A stretch of 64,000 nucleotides of DNA from Pelagibacteraceae bacterium AG-390-C22. GTDB lineage: Bacteria > Pseudomonadota > Alphaproteobacteria > Pelagibacterales > Pelagibacteraceae. Both the position numbers and the translations under genes were made by a program. The DNA lies in the NCBI GenBank assembly GCA_003278125.1, contig QCGX01000001.1, forward strand, positions 62,001 to 126,000, given 5' to 3'. Positions 34,371 through 43,880 of this stretch are shown in pieces. Numbering within the stretch: position 1 is the stretch's first letter; each line of letters begins with the position of its first letter. A model generated the notes under the pieces. That model had not been told where the DNA came from. It ran no database searches and saw nothing but the letters and a program-made list of their open reading frames with translations.

Positions 34371-35285
34371 ATGAAAATTTATAATAATCTTATAATAAAT
34401 AGAAAACATCAGAATAGTGTAGTAGCTATTGGAAATTTTGATGGAATACATTTAGGTCACCAAAAGGTTCTTAATCGAGCGAGACAAAAAGCAAAAAAAA
34501 ATAGACTACCATTTGGAGTTATTACTTTTGAGCCTATGCCAGTAATGTTTTTCAATAAAAAAATTAAGAACCATCGTATTAATTCATTATTACAAAAAAA
34601 AACTCAGCTAAAAAAATTAAAATTAGATTTTTTAATAATAATAAATTTCAATAAGAAATTTTCAAAATTATCAGCAGAACAATTTATAAAAAGGATCATT
34701 TTCAAAAAGGTAAAATGTAAATTTTTATATGTCAGCAATAATTTTAAATTTGGTTTTAAAAGAAAAGGAAATATTCAAACTCTTAAAAAATATTCAAATT
34801 CATATAACTTTAAAACTATGATTACTCATCCTCTAACAAAAACAGCTAAGGTTATCTCATCAACAATTATAAGAAAAAAAATTTCTCAAGGAAAAATATA
34901 TGAAGTTAATAAGTTATTAAATCGAAATTGGTGTATTCAAGGAAAAGTTATTAAAGGCCATAGAAGAGGAAGAACAATTGGTTTTCCAACCTGTAATATA
35001 AATATTTCAGATTACGCAATGCCAAAACTTGGTGTTTATGGGGTCAAAGTAAATAATGCAAAATTTCAAAGAAAAGGTATTGCTAACATTGGTTACAGAC
35101 CAACATTTAATGGCCAAAATTTACTATTAGAAGTGAATATATTTGGAATTAACAAAAACTTATATAATAAAGTGATTAACGTTAATTTTATTAAATTTAT
35201 AAGGTCTGAAAAAAAATTTAAGGATCTTGAACAGTTAAAGAAACAAATAAAGGTTGATATAAATCGAGTTAAAAAAAATGTCTAA
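34371..35285 (+). CDS. ribF: Bifunctional riboflavin kinase / FAD synthetase
   Basis: Converts riboflavin to FMN and FMN to FAD. The 304-residue protein has the N-terminal FAD synthetase domain with the nucleotidyl-transfer motif GNFDGIHLGHQKVL (about residue 19) and SSTIIRKKISQG (about 162), and the C-terminal flavokinase domain with GHRRGRTIGFPTCNI (about 200) and ANIGYRPTF. It overlaps ileS by 8 bases. The ribF-ileS-lspA order is widely conserved in bacteria. Confidence 0.96.
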   Translation: MKIYNNLIINRKHQNSVVAIGNFDGIHLGHQKVLNRARQKAKKNRLPFGVITFEPMPVMFFNKKIKNHRINSLLQKKTQLKKLKLDFLIIINFNKKFSKLSAEQFIKRIIFKKVKCKFLYVSNNFKFGFKRKGNIQTLKKYSNSYNFKTMITHPLTKTAKVISSTIIRKKISQGKIYEVNKLLNRNWCIQGKVIKGHRRGRTIGFPTCNINISDYAMPKLGVYGVKVNNAKFQRKGIANIGYRPTFNGQNLLLEVNIFGINKNLYNKVINVNFIKFIRSEKKFKDLEQLKKQIKVDINRVKKNV

Positions 35286-38010
35286 AGATAATCTACAACT
35301 CCCAAAGACAGCTTTTTCAATGAAGGCAAGTTTACCTACAAAAGAACCTTTAATTTTGGAAAAATGGGAAAAAAATAAAATTTTTGAAAAATTAAGAAAA
35401 AGCTCAAAAGGAAAAGAAAAATTTATTCTACATGATGGACCTCCATATGCTAACGGCCATATACATATGGGAACTGCGCTCAATAAAATTTTAAAAGATA
35501 TGATAATACGTTTTCATCAAATGAATGAAAAAGACTCAGTCTATGTTCCTGGATGGGATTGTCACGGACTTCCAATAGAATGGAAAATTGAAGAAGAATA
35601 CAAAAAAAAGAAAAAAAATAAAGACGAGGTTCCAATTAAAGATTTTAGACAAGAGTGCAGAGAATTTGCTAAAAAGTGGATACAAGTTCATATAAAAGAA
35701 TTCAAAAGATTAGGAGTTGTTGGAGACTTTGAAAATTATTATTCAACAATGAGTAACGAAGCAGAAGCCCAAATTGTAAGAGAACTTGGAAAATTTCTTT
35801 TGGACGGAAGCTTATATCAAGGATTTAAACCTGTTTTATGGTCAACAGTTGAAAAAACAGCATTAGCTGATGCAGAAGTTGAATATAAAGATCATACCTC
35901 AAATACAATTTATGTGGCATTTAAAATAAAAGATACAAAAAAGGATTTTTTAAAAGAAGCTAGTATTATAATTTGGACAACAACACCTTGGACTATTCCT
36001 GCTAATAAGGCTTTAGCTTTTAATAGTACTATAGAATATTCATTAGTTGAGATCGAATCTTTAGAGTATTTTAAAGAAAAAAAAATAATTGTTGCTAGTA
36101 ACCTAGTTGACTCAATTATTAAGTCTTGTGGAATAAAAAGACATAAAGTTTTAAAAACTTTTAAAGGTTCTGAATTTCAAGGAACAATTTGTAGCCATCC
36201 TTTTTTAAAAATGAAATTTGAATACGATGTTCCCATGTTCGAAGCAGGATTTGTAGATCTTGAACAAGGAACTGGGATAGTACACTGTGCTCCTAGCCAT
36301 GGACCAGATGACTTTATTTTATGCTTAAAAAATAATATCAAATCAAGCTATACAGTTGATAATGCTGGGCTGTACACCAATGAGGTTCCCTATTTTACTA
36401 ATACACATATTTTTAAAGCTGACGACTTAGTTATAGAAAAGCTCAAGGAACAAAACAAATTACTCAAAAATGATAAATTACTTCATAGCTACCCTCACTC
36501 CTGGAGATCAAAAGCTCCTTTAATTTATAGAGCTACGCCACAATGGTTTATTTCTATGGAAAAAAATTCTTTAAGAAATAAAGCAATTAAAGCAATTAAT
36601 GATACAAATTTTTATCCTGAAAAAGGAAAAGATCGATTGCTTTCTATGATAGAAGGCAGACCAGATTGGTGTGTCTCAAGACAAAGAGTTTGGGGTGTTC
36701 CTTTACCAATTTTTATTAATAAAAAAACAAAGGAACCATTAAGAGATCAAAAAGTTATAGAAAGAATTGCAAAAATTTATGAAAAAGAAGGATCTGATTG
36801 TTGGTTTACGGATGATGCAAAAAAATTTTTAGGAGAGGATCATGATCATAAAGATTTTGAAAAACTAAATGATATTGTAGAAGTTTGGTTTGATAGCGGA
36901 TCAACTCACAGTTTTGTTTTAGAAAAAAGAAAAGATTTAAAGTGGCCTGCCGATATGTATCTTGAGGGCTCAGATCAACATAGAGGTTGGTTTCATTCAT
37001 CTTTGTTAGAGTCATGTGGCACTAGAGGCACAGCTCCTTTTAAAAGTATTTTATCACATGGATTTGTGGTTGATGGAAAAGGTCTAAAAATGTCAAAGTC
37101 ATCAGGAAATGTTATTTCCCCAGATGACATTCTTAAAAATTATGGCGCTGACATTTTAAGAGCTTGGGTGGCTTCATCAGATTATGCTGAAGACTTAAGA
37201 ATTGATAAAAATATTTTAGCTCAGCACGCGGAGTCTTATAGAAAAATTAGAAATACTTTTAGATTTATTCTAGGAAATATAAAAGATAATTTTGAAGAAG
37301 AAAAATTTTCATCATTAGATATTAAAAAATTTGACGAGTTAGAACAATATATTCTTCATAAAGTTTTTACTTTAGACTCCCTAGTCAAAGAAAATTTAAA
37401 TAATTATAACTTTCATAAACTATACAAAGAACTTTTAAATTTTTGTGCTTTAGATTTATCCTCATTTTATTTTGATATAAGGAAAGACACATTGTATTGC
37501 GACAGCATTACCTCTAATAAAAGAAGAAATTGTATAAAAGTTTTAAATATTATCCTAGAGTGTTTATTAAAATGGTTTGCTCCAATTTTTGTTTTTACCA
37601 CTGATGAAATTTATAGTTTAGTAAGTAAAGATAAAAAAAATATTCATGAATATACTTTCCCAAAAATTCCAAGCTCATGGAAAAATAAAATTTTAGACGA
37701 AAAATGGAGAGAATTATTCAAAATAAAAGAGGTAGCAAATATTGCAATCGAAGAAAAAAGGGCGAGCAAAGAAATTGGTTCAAGTTTAGAAGCTGACTTA
37801 AAAATTACTACAGATAGTAAAAAATTTAAGATACTAAAAGATATAAATCTTGCGGAATATTTTATAACTTCTAAAGCAGAAAAAATTGAAAGCAAAAACA
37901 AAGATGAATTAAGCATTAAAGTTATAAAATCCAAAGGGATCAAGTGCCCAAGATGTTGGAAAATTTTAGAAAAAAACTGTGATAGATGTGAAAAAGCTAC
38001 GAATGCCTGA
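35278..38010 (+). CDS. ileS: Isoleucyl-tRNA synthetase
   Basis: Class-I synthetase of 910 residues. Visible are the HIGH-type motif (PPYANGHIHMGTALN, about 60), the GWDCHGLPIEW element, the CP1 editing domain (TTTPWTIPANKALA), the KMSKS motif (GLKMSKSSGN, about 603) and a C-terminal zinc-binding tail (CPRCWK ... CDRC). Length is normal. It overlaps ribF by 8 bases and the lspA start by 8 bases. Confidence 0.98.
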   Translation: MSKDNLQLPKTAFSMKASLPTKEPLILEKWEKNKIFEKLRKSSKGKEKFILHDGPPYANGHIHMGTALNKILKDMIIRFHQMNEKDSVYVPGWDCHGLPIEWKIEEEYKKKKKNKDEVPIKDFRQECREFAKKWIQVHIKEFKRLGVVGDFENYYSTMSNEAEAQIVRELGKFLLDGSLYQGFKPVLWSTVEKTALADAEVEYKDHTSNTIYVAFKIKDTKKDFLKEASIIIWTTTPWTIPANKALAFNSTIEYSLVEIESLEYFKEKKIIVASNLVDSIIKSCGIKRHKVLKTFKGSEFQGTICSHPFLKMKFEYDVPMFEAGFVDLEQGTGIVHCAPSHGPDDFILCLKNNIKSSYTVDNAGLYTNEVPYFTNTHIFKADDLVIEKLKEQNKLLKNDKLLHSYPHSWRSKAPLIYRATPQWFISMEKNSLRNKAIKAINDTNFYPEKGKDRLLSMIEGRPDWCVSRQRVWGVPLPIFINKKTKEPLRDQKVIERIAKIYEKEGSDCWFTDDAKKFLGEDHDHKDFEKLNDIVEVWFDSGSTHSFVLEKRKDLKWPADMYLEGSDQHRGWFHSSLLESCGTRGTAPFKSILSHGFVVDGKGLKMSKSSGNVISPDDILKNYGADILRAWVASSDYAEDLRIDKNILAQHAESYRKIRNTFRFILGNIKDNFEEEKFSSLDIKKFDELEQYILHKVFTLDSLVKENLNNYNFHKLYKELLNFCALDLSSFYFDIRKDTLYCDSITSNKRRNCIKVLNIILECLLKWFAPIFVFTTDEIYSLVSKDKKNIHEYTFPKIPSSWKNKILDEKWRELFKIKEVANIAIEEKRASKEIGSSLEADLKITTDSKKFKILKDINLAEYFITSKAEKIESKNKDELSIKVIKSKGIKCPRCWKILEKNCDRCEKATNA

Positions 38011-38524
38011 AGCAAATATAGACAAGAAATCTAACAAAAATTTTTTTTCTTCAATGTTAACAAAGAATTATTTTTTTTGTTTTTTAATAATTGTTTTAAG
38101 TTTTACTTTAGACAGAATATCAAAAATTAAAATAATTCAACATCAACTAACTAATAATAGCACTTATATAAATGATTTTATCAATTTCAATTTAGTATGG
38201 AATACTGGTGTAGGATTTGGTTTATTAAGCTCTAACTCAACAATATTTTATAATTCAATTACTGTACTTATAGGACTAGTCATTATTTTTTTATTCTATC
38301 TATTAACAAAATCTAAACTAGGAGATAAAATATTGTTTTCTCTTATAGCAGGAGGAGCATTAGGAAATTTTTATGATAGGTTAACGTATTATGCTGTGCC
38401 TGACTTTATAGACCTTCATTTTAAAAATTTTCACTGGTTTACTTTTAACTTGGCAGATATATTCATTACTGTTGGAATAGTTATGTTATTGGTTAAAGAA
38501 TTATTTATTAATGAAAAAAATTAA
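38003..38524 (+). CDS. lspA: Lipoprotein signal peptidase
   Basis: Cleaves the signal peptide of lipidated prolipoproteins. The ATG at 38003 (MPEANIDKK) is preferred to the listed start inside ileS; the product is 173 residues. It has four membrane segments and the catalytic aspartates in GGALGNFYDRL and FNLADIFI. The stretch NLVWNTGVGFGLL corresponds to the conserved N-x-GxAFG region, with G replacing A. A lipoprotein gene follows, overlapping by 14 bases. Confidence 0.95.
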   Translation: MPEANIDKKSNKNFFSSMLTKNYFFCFLIIVLSFTLDRISKIKIIQHQLTNNSTYINDFINFNLVWNTGVGFGLLSSNSTIFYNSITVLIGLVIIFLFYLLTKSKLGDKILFSLIAGGALGNFYDRLTYYAVPDFIDLHFKNFHWFTFNLADIFITVGIVMLLVKELFINEKN

Positions 38525-38822
38525 AAACATAATATTATATTTTATAGCTTTATTATTTTTGTATTCTTGTGGCACTGCATCTGATGTAGGTAAAACCCTA
38601 AGAAACGAAAAGATAAGAACAACAGATGAGTTTTTAGTTAAAAAAAGACAACCATTATCCTTACCACCAGATTATGAAGATTTGCCAGAGCCAGGCACTC
38701 AGAATTCAGATAAAAAAAATGAAGATGACATTAATAAGATTTTAAAAATCCCTAAAGAACAATCAAAAACCAAGAGCACATCGACTGTTGAACAATCCAT
38801 AATTAATGAAATTCGAAAGTGA
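38511..38822 (+). CDS. Small lipoprotein (DUF3035-like)
   Basis: 103-residue protein with a lipoprotein signal (lipobox LYSCG, Cys at about residue 20) and a hydrophilic mature part. The stretch DEFLVKKRQPLSLPPDYEDLPEP is typical of the alphaproteobacterial DUF3035 family (TPDEFAVV, PL-PP-F-LP). The function is unknown. It overlaps the 3' end of lspA, whose product would process it, and overlaps the GTG start of pgi. Confidence 0.88.
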   Translation: MKKIKNIILYFIALLFLYSCGTASDVGKTLRNEKIRTTDEFLVKKRQPLSLPPDYEDLPEPGTQNSDKKNEDDINKILKIPKEQSKTKSTSTVEQSIINEIRK

Positions 38823-40036
38823 AAAATCAAAAAATAATTTATAAAAACAATATTCAAAAGAAGTACCTGAAATTAAGTTTGAATAAAAAGCTAAATAAAA
38901 AATATTCTGATGTTTTAAAAAATATAATTACTAATTTAGATACTAACAAAGACGCATTTCATTCATTAAGTAATAAATTTAAATTTAATTTTAAAAAAAA
39001 AGATCTTCATAAATTTAAAAAATTTCAAACTGTAGTCGTTATCGGTATGGGAGGATCAATACTTGGATCAGAAACATTATATTTTTTTTTAAAAGATAAA
39101 ATCAAAAAAAAATTTTTATTTTTCAATGATATTCAAGAGGATAAATTAAAAAAATTTAAAACAACATATGATTTAAAGAAAGTATTATTTATAGCAATAT
39201 CAAAATCAGGGAGCACAATAGAAACTTTATCTAATTTACTTTCGTTAAAAATAATTAAAAAAAATTCTAAAAATATAATTCTTATTTCTGAAAAATTTAA
39301 TAACCCCTTATATTTGTTATCTCAAAAATTGAAACTGCACCATATAGAACATAAAAACTATATTGGAGGTAGATATTCTGTCCTATCCGAAGTTGGGATG
39401 GTTCCAGCTTATCTAATGGGTTCAAATATTAAAAGAATAAGACAAAATTTACTAAATCATTTTAAAACTAAAAATAAAAAATTTTTAAAAGAAAGCTCAA
39501 TTACTTTAACAAATTTACTTCAAAATAATAAATTTAAAGATCTAATACTTTTTAATTATGCCCCTAAATTAGATAAATTTCTTTATTGGTATCAACAATT
39601 AATAGCTGAAAGTTTGGGGAAAAAAGGAAAGGGTTTTTTACCTTTAATTTCCACAGCTCCAAAAGATCATCATAGTCTTTTGCAACTTTATCTAGACGGT
39701 CCAAGAGATAAAATTTTTTATATTTTTAGCGAGGAGAGGTCTAATAGTAAAAAAATTAAAATAAAAAGATTCGATAAAAGAATAGATTTTTTAAAAAATA
39801 AAAGTCTACAACAAGTTAAAGATGCTCAAAAGAATGCATTTATTCAAGCTTTAAAAAAAAATAGTATTCCATTCAGAGAATTTAAAATTAAAAATTTTAG
39901 TGAAAATACACTTGGAGAATTTTTTTCTTACTTTATGTTAGAAACTGCTATTATAGGTAAATTGGCAAACATTGATCCTTTTAATCAGCCAGCTGTCCAA
40001 AAAGTCAAAATAGATACTAAAAAATTATTAGTCTAA
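38819..40036 (+). CDS. pgi: Glucose-6-phosphate isomerase, short form
   Basis: Interconverts glucose-6-P and fructose-6-P. The 405-residue protein is shorter than the usual ~550 but retains the SIS-type sugar-binding segments: VIGMGGSILGSETL (about 79), ISKSGSTIETLSN (about 123), GGRYSVLSEVGM (about 183) and the C-terminal PFNQPAVQKVK. It starts with GTG overlapping the lipoprotein stop (GTGA). Its end overlaps convergent rsmD by 9 bases. Confidence 0.92.
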   Translation: MKNQKIIYKNNIQKKYLKLSLNKKLNKKYSDVLKNIITNLDTNKDAFHSLSNKFKFNFKKKDLHKFKKFQTVVVIGMGGSILGSETLYFFLKDKIKKKFLFFNDIQEDKLKKFKTTYDLKKVLFIAISKSGSTIETLSNLLSLKIIKKNSKNIILISEKFNNPLYLLSQKLKLHHIEHKNYIGGRYSVLSEVGMVPAYLMGSNIKRIRQNLLNHFKTKNKKFLKESSITLTNLLQNNKFKDLILFNYAPKLDKFLYWYQQLIAESLGKKGKGFLPLISTAPKDHHSLLQLYLDGPRDKIFYIFSEERSNSKKIKIKRFDKRIDFLKNKSLQQVKDAQKNAFIQALKKNSIPFREFKIKNFSENTLGEFFSYFMLETAIIGKLANIDPFNQPAVQKVKIDTKKLLV

Positions 40037-40591
40037 AAATTTTGAAAAAATTATTTTTGAACGACCATATTCTTTATTAATTATAGGTTTTAAAAGTTTT
40101 GTAAAATTATCAGATGATCTTTTTTCTCTATGAATTATTATAATATGATTATTTTTATAAATTTTCTTTAATTTAATTAATTTCAATTCTTCTATAAAAC
40201 GATCGTCTGAAAAAGGAGGATCTAAAAAAAAGATATCAAATTTCTCAGGTTGCTTTTTATTTAAAAAATCTATTACTTTTCCGTTTATTATTTTTGCTTT
40301 ATCATTTATCGATAGAGTTAATAAATTTTTTTTTAAAATTTGAGCTACATTTCTATTTAGCTCTACAAAAGTAACCTTTTTTGCACCTCTAGAAATACAC
40401 TCTAGACCGAACGAACCTATTCCAGAATAAAGATCTAATATATTTGAGTTTTTAAGATTAATATTAAGTAAATTAGAGTGAGCAATAATATTAAAAATAT
40501 TTTCTTTAACTGAGTCCTTCAGAGGTCTAGTAGCAGCTGTCTTAATGAAGGCAACAGACTTTCCCTTGAGTTTTCCACTTATTATTCTCAT
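40028..40591 (-). CDS. rsmD: 16S rRNA (guanine-966-N2)-methyltransferase
   Basis: SAM-dependent methyltransferase of 187 residues. The RsmD start (MRIISGKLKGKSVAF, then TRPLKDSVKENIFNI), the SAM loop LDLYSGIGSFGLECISRGA (about 53) and the catalytic FFLDPPF (about 121) are clear. It lies 3 bases downstream of purD on the same strand. Confidence 0.96.
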   Translation of the reverse strand: MRIISGKLKGKSVAFIKTAATRPLKDSVKENIFNIIAHSNLLNINLKNSNILDLYSGIGSFGLECISRGAKKVTFVELNRNVAQILKKNLLTLSINDKAKIINGKVIDFLNKKQPEKFDIFFLDPPFSDDRFIEELKLIKLKKIYKNNHIIIIHREKRSSDNFTKLLKPIINKEYGRSKIIFSKFLD

Positions 40592-40594
40592 TAT

Positions 40595-41860
40595 TTATTT
40601 TTGAATTACTCTCCAACCAATATCTTTTCTAAAGAAACCATTTTTCCAGTTTATTTTTCTTATAATTTTAAGAATATTTTTTCTTATATTTTCAAATACT
40701 TTTCCAGTTGAAGTTACATTTAAGACTCTACCTCCGTTAGAAAACAATTCATTGTCGACTAATTTTGTTCCTGCATGAAAAATAAATGAGTTTTTCTTAT
40801 AATTAAGTTTATTTAAATTTTTTATTCTTTTATTCTTTTTATATTTTCCAGGATATCCTTTAGAGCATAAAACGATAGTCATGCATTTTAATTTTTTCCA
40901 TTCGATATTAATCTTATTTAATTTATTAATAGAAGCATTATTTAAAATTTTTAATAAATCAGTACTTAATCTTGGAATAATTACTTGGCATTCTGGATCC
41001 CCCATCCTAACATTATACTCAATTAGATACGGTTCATTATTTTTAATCATTAAACCAACATATAAAAATCCTGTATAAGGTTTTTTTTTCTTTTTTAATG
41101 CCAATAAAGTAGGGTTTACAATTTTTTTAATAATTTTTTTTTCTAAATTTTTATTAATTATTGGCGCTGGAGAATAAGCGCCCATGCCACCAGTGTTTGG
41201 GCCAATATCTTTTTCTCCAACGCGCTTATGATCTTGTGCTGAGCCAAAGAACTTAAAACTTTTTTTATCTACAATTAAAAAATAACTAGCTTCCTCACCT
41301 TCTAAAAATTCCTCTAAAACTAATTTTTTTGAAGATTTAAATTTACCTTTAAATATTTCATTTGAAACACTTAAGATTTGTTTCTTATTTTTACATATTG
41401 TTACACCTTTTCCAGCAGCTAAACCATCAGCCTTTACTACTAAAGGAAATTTACTATTTTTAATAAAATTATTTACATCTTTTTTATTTTTGCATATTTT
41501 AAATGCTGCTGTTGGAATCTTATTTTTTTTACAAATAGATTTCATAAAGGCTTTAGAACCCTCTAATTTTGCAGCATATTTATTTGGACCAAAAACTTTG
41601 ATTTTATGCTTTGATAAAAAATCTACTAATCCTTTTACCAAAGGCTCTTCAGGTCCAATTATTACTAAATCTATTTTATTAAATTTAATAATTTTTAATA
41701 ATCTTTGAAAGTTGAGAAAATCGAGATCAATATTTTTAGCTATTTTTGCTGTTCCCGCGTTACCGGGTATACATATTATTTTTTTAGATAATTTAGATTC
41801 ATGTATTTTTTGACATAAAGCATGCTCTCTACCACCGCTTCCTATTAAAGCAATATTCAT
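40595..41860 (-). CDS. purD: Phosphoribosylamine-glycine ligase
   Basis: Third step of purine synthesis, ATP-grasp ligase, 421 residues. The start MNIALIGSGGREHALCQKI is diagnostic. Further motifs are IGPEEPLVKGL, the ATP-binding VVKADGLAAGKGV (about 139), GPNTGGMGAYSPAP (about 223) and EYNVRMGDPECQ (about 286). It is very Lys/Asn-rich, as expected at this GC. It is divergent from the DUF2093 gene across 33 bases. Confidence 0.97.
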   Translation of the reverse strand: MNIALIGSGGREHALCQKIHESKLSKKIICIPGNAGTAKIAKNIDLDFLNFQRLLKIIKFNKIDLVIIGPEEPLVKGLVDFLSKHKIKVFGPNKYAAKLEGSKAFMKSICKKNKIPTAAFKICKNKKDVNNFIKNSKFPLVVKADGLAAGKGVTICKNKKQILSVSNEIFKGKFKSSKKLVLEEFLEGEEASYFLIVDKKSFKFFGSAQDHKRVGEKDIGPNTGGMGAYSPAPIINKNLEKKIIKKIVNPTLLALKKKKKPYTGFLYVGLMIKNNEPYLIEYNVRMGDPECQVIIPRLSTDLLKILNNASINKLNKINIEWKKLKCMTIVLCSKGYPGKYKKNKRIKNLNKLNYKKNSFIFHAGTKLVDNELFSNGGRVLNVTSTGKVFENIRKNILKIIRKINWKNGFFRKDIGWRVIQK

Positions 41861-41893
41861 ATGAAAAGATATATTATATATAATTTATAATAG

Positions 41894-42094
41894 ATGAATA
41901 AAAAAAAGGCTAAACTTGTATATAAGCATAACAAATTTGACATTGTCGAAGATGGAAATTTTGTTATCTGCGCAGTTTCTGGAAAAGAGATACCTTTAAG
42001 TGAGCTAAGTTATTGGAATGTAGAATTACAAGAAGCGTATTATTCACCTTTAGAGGTTAAAAAGCGTTTTAAAATCTTAAGCAATAAAAAATAG
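41894..42094 (+). CDS. DUF2093 small protein
   Basis: 66-residue protein matching the DUF2093 pattern: KLVYKHNKFDIVEDGNFVICAVSGKEIPLSELSYW then a short basic tail. The SGKEIPL-LSYW-V--QEAY core is the conserved part in alphaproteobacteria. It has a single cysteine, no signal peptide and no membrane helix. Its function is unknown. It lies alone between divergent purD and the convergent LPS operon end. Confidence 0.88.
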   Translation: MNKKKAKLVYKHNKFDIVEDGNFVICAVSGKEIPLSELSYWNVELQEAYYSPLEVKKRFKILSNKK

Positions 42095-42096
42095 TT

Positions 42097-42954
42097 TTAT
42101 TTCCATCTGTCATGAGTCCAAATCCACTGATTTGGATTCTTCATTATCATGTTTTCTAGAACCTCATTTAGTTTTAAAGTAATTTCAGATTTGTTATTAA
42201 AATTTGATGTATTAATTGGTTCATATATTTTCATTTTAAAAGAGTCTTTATGCTCTCTTTCGATAAAGATAGGTACAACGCTCAAATTATATTTTAAAGA
42301 TAATTGAGCAGGAAGTGAAGTGGTGTGGGCTGTTTTACTAAAAAATTTAACTCGATCACCCTCACCTAATCGTTGATCAATCATTAAAGCTACACTGTAA
42401 CCCTTTTCTATATACTCGATACATTCTTTTATACCTGAACGTCCCTTTTTTATTTGTTTATTACACACATATTTTTTTCTTAAATATTCCATTAGCGGAT
42501 TTAAAAAAAAATTATTTAATGGTCTATAAATCGTTGCAAGATTAATTTTATTTTTAGTTATCTCCATTGACATAAGTTCAAAATTTGCAAAATGACCTGA
42601 TATAAAAATTACTGGCTTGTTACTATGATTTATTTCATCTAATATTTCTTTTCCTTCGATCTTAATATGCAAATTCTCTTTTCTAAATTTTTTTAAAAAC
42701 ATGTATTCAACAAATGTTTTTCCATAATTTGACCACATGTTAAGTTCTATCTCTTTCTTTTTTTGTTCAGAAATTTTATTAGAAAATATATTTAAATTTT
42801 TTTTAAGAGTGTCCCTAGATCTTATTAGAGGTCCGATTTTTTTGAAAATAAAAGAAAACAAAATTCGGCTTATTGAAAGACCCAATAACTTTATGATAAA
42901 GAAAAATAAATAAATAGCTAGTGACTCAAAAAAATACTTTATAATTTTAATCAT
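42097..42954 (-). CDS. Lipid A late acyltransferase (LpxL/HtrB family)
   Basis: Adds a secondary acyl chain to lipid A at the inner membrane. The 285-residue protein has an N-terminal membrane helix, the HX4E/D acyltransferase motif (SGHFANFELM, about residue 119), the ATIYRPLNN segment and MIDQRLGEGDRV (about 193). It overlaps lpxK by 4 bases and closes an LPS operon (ubiA-msbA-waaA-lpxK-acyltransferase). Confidence 0.93.
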   Translation of the reverse strand: MIKIIKYFFESLAIYLFFFIIKLLGLSISRILFSFIFKKIGPLIRSRDTLKKNLNIFSNKISEQKKKEIELNMWSNYGKTFVEYMFLKKFRKENLHIKIEGKEILDEINHSNKPVIFISGHFANFELMSMEITKNKINLATIYRPLNNFFLNPLMEYLRKKYVCNKQIKKGRSGIKECIEYIEKGYSVALMIDQRLGEGDRVKFFSKTAHTTSLPAQLSLKYNLSVVPIFIEREHKDSFKMKIYEPINTSNFNNKSEITLKLNEVLENMIMKNPNQWIWTHDRWK

Positions 42955-43880
42955 AAATGTTTCAGCACCTCAGTAATAAACTTATTTTTTTCTTCAATTT
43001 TTAAATCTACTTTAAGATATCTTAAATCTTTAAAGCCATAATCCTTAACTCTGTAAAAATCTTTTTCAGTAGTTATAAGATCCAAATTATTGTTAACTGC
43101 ATCTTCAGTTATTTGTTCAATTTCTTTTTTTTTAAACTCATAATGATCTGGAAAAGAAATTTTTTTTTGCACATTTAAATTATATTTCGATAGTAACTTA
43201 AAAAAATTATTTGGATTTCCTATACCGGCAAAAGCAAAAAGTTTTTTACCTTTAAACTGCTCAATATTAATTGGTAGATACTCTGAGTAAAAAATCTTAA
43301 TATTTTTTGAAATATTTAAAATTTTTTCTTCAAAAATTTTATTTTTTTCACCATTTATTATTACAATTTGTGCTCTCTCCAAAGAGCTTAATCTTTCTCT
43401 CAATGGTCCTGCAGGGAATACTAAACCGTTTCCAATAAGTTGTCTGCTATTAAAGCAAATTATATTTAGAGTTTTTTTTATAGTATAGTCTTGAAAACCG
43501 TCATCTAAAATTCCTACATCAAAATTTTCTCTTTCTGCTTTTTCTATAGCAGCGACTCTGTTCTTGTTTAAGATTAAGGAATTAGTAATATTATTTATTA
43601 ACTTATGTTCATCTTCATGATCTTTATAATATTTTTTAATGATAGCAGGGTTCTTATTATTAGTTTTCAAAATATTAGCAATCATTATTGAAACAGGTGT
43701 TTTTCCTGTTCCTCCTACATAAATATTACCCACGCAGATAATTGGAATTTTAAATTTTTTAGGACTAATGAGAGACTTTCTTAAAGCAGTTAAAAAATAA
43801 AACAAAAGAGAAATTGGACTAAGTAAAATAGCTAGGATATTACTTCTACTCTCCCAAAATTTAGGCTTTAAAAATTTCAT
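42951..43880 (-). CDS. lpxK: Tetraacyldisaccharide 4'-kinase
   Basis: Phosphorylates the lipid A precursor. The 309-residue protein has an N-terminal membrane helix, Walker A (VGGTGKTPVS, about residue 55), Walker B-like DVGILDDGFQDYTIKK (about 124) and the PAGPLRERLSSL segment. It overlaps waaA by one base and the acyltransferase by four, so the operon is translationally coupled. Confidence 0.96.
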   Translation of the reverse strand: MKFLKPKFWESRSNILAILLSPISLLFYFLTALRKSLISPKKFKIPIICVGNIYVGGTGKTPVSIMIANILKTNNKNPAIIKKYYKDHEDEHKLINNITNSLILNKNRVAAIEKAERENFDVGILDDGFQDYTIKKTLNIICFNSRQLIGNGLVFPAGPLRERLSSLERAQIVIINGEKNKIFEEKILNISKNIKIFYSEYLPINIEQFKGKKLFAFAGIGNPNNFFKLLSKYNLNVQKKISFPDHYEFKKKEIEQITEDAVNNNLDLITTEKDFYRVKDYGFKDLRYLKVDLKIEEKNKFITEVLKHL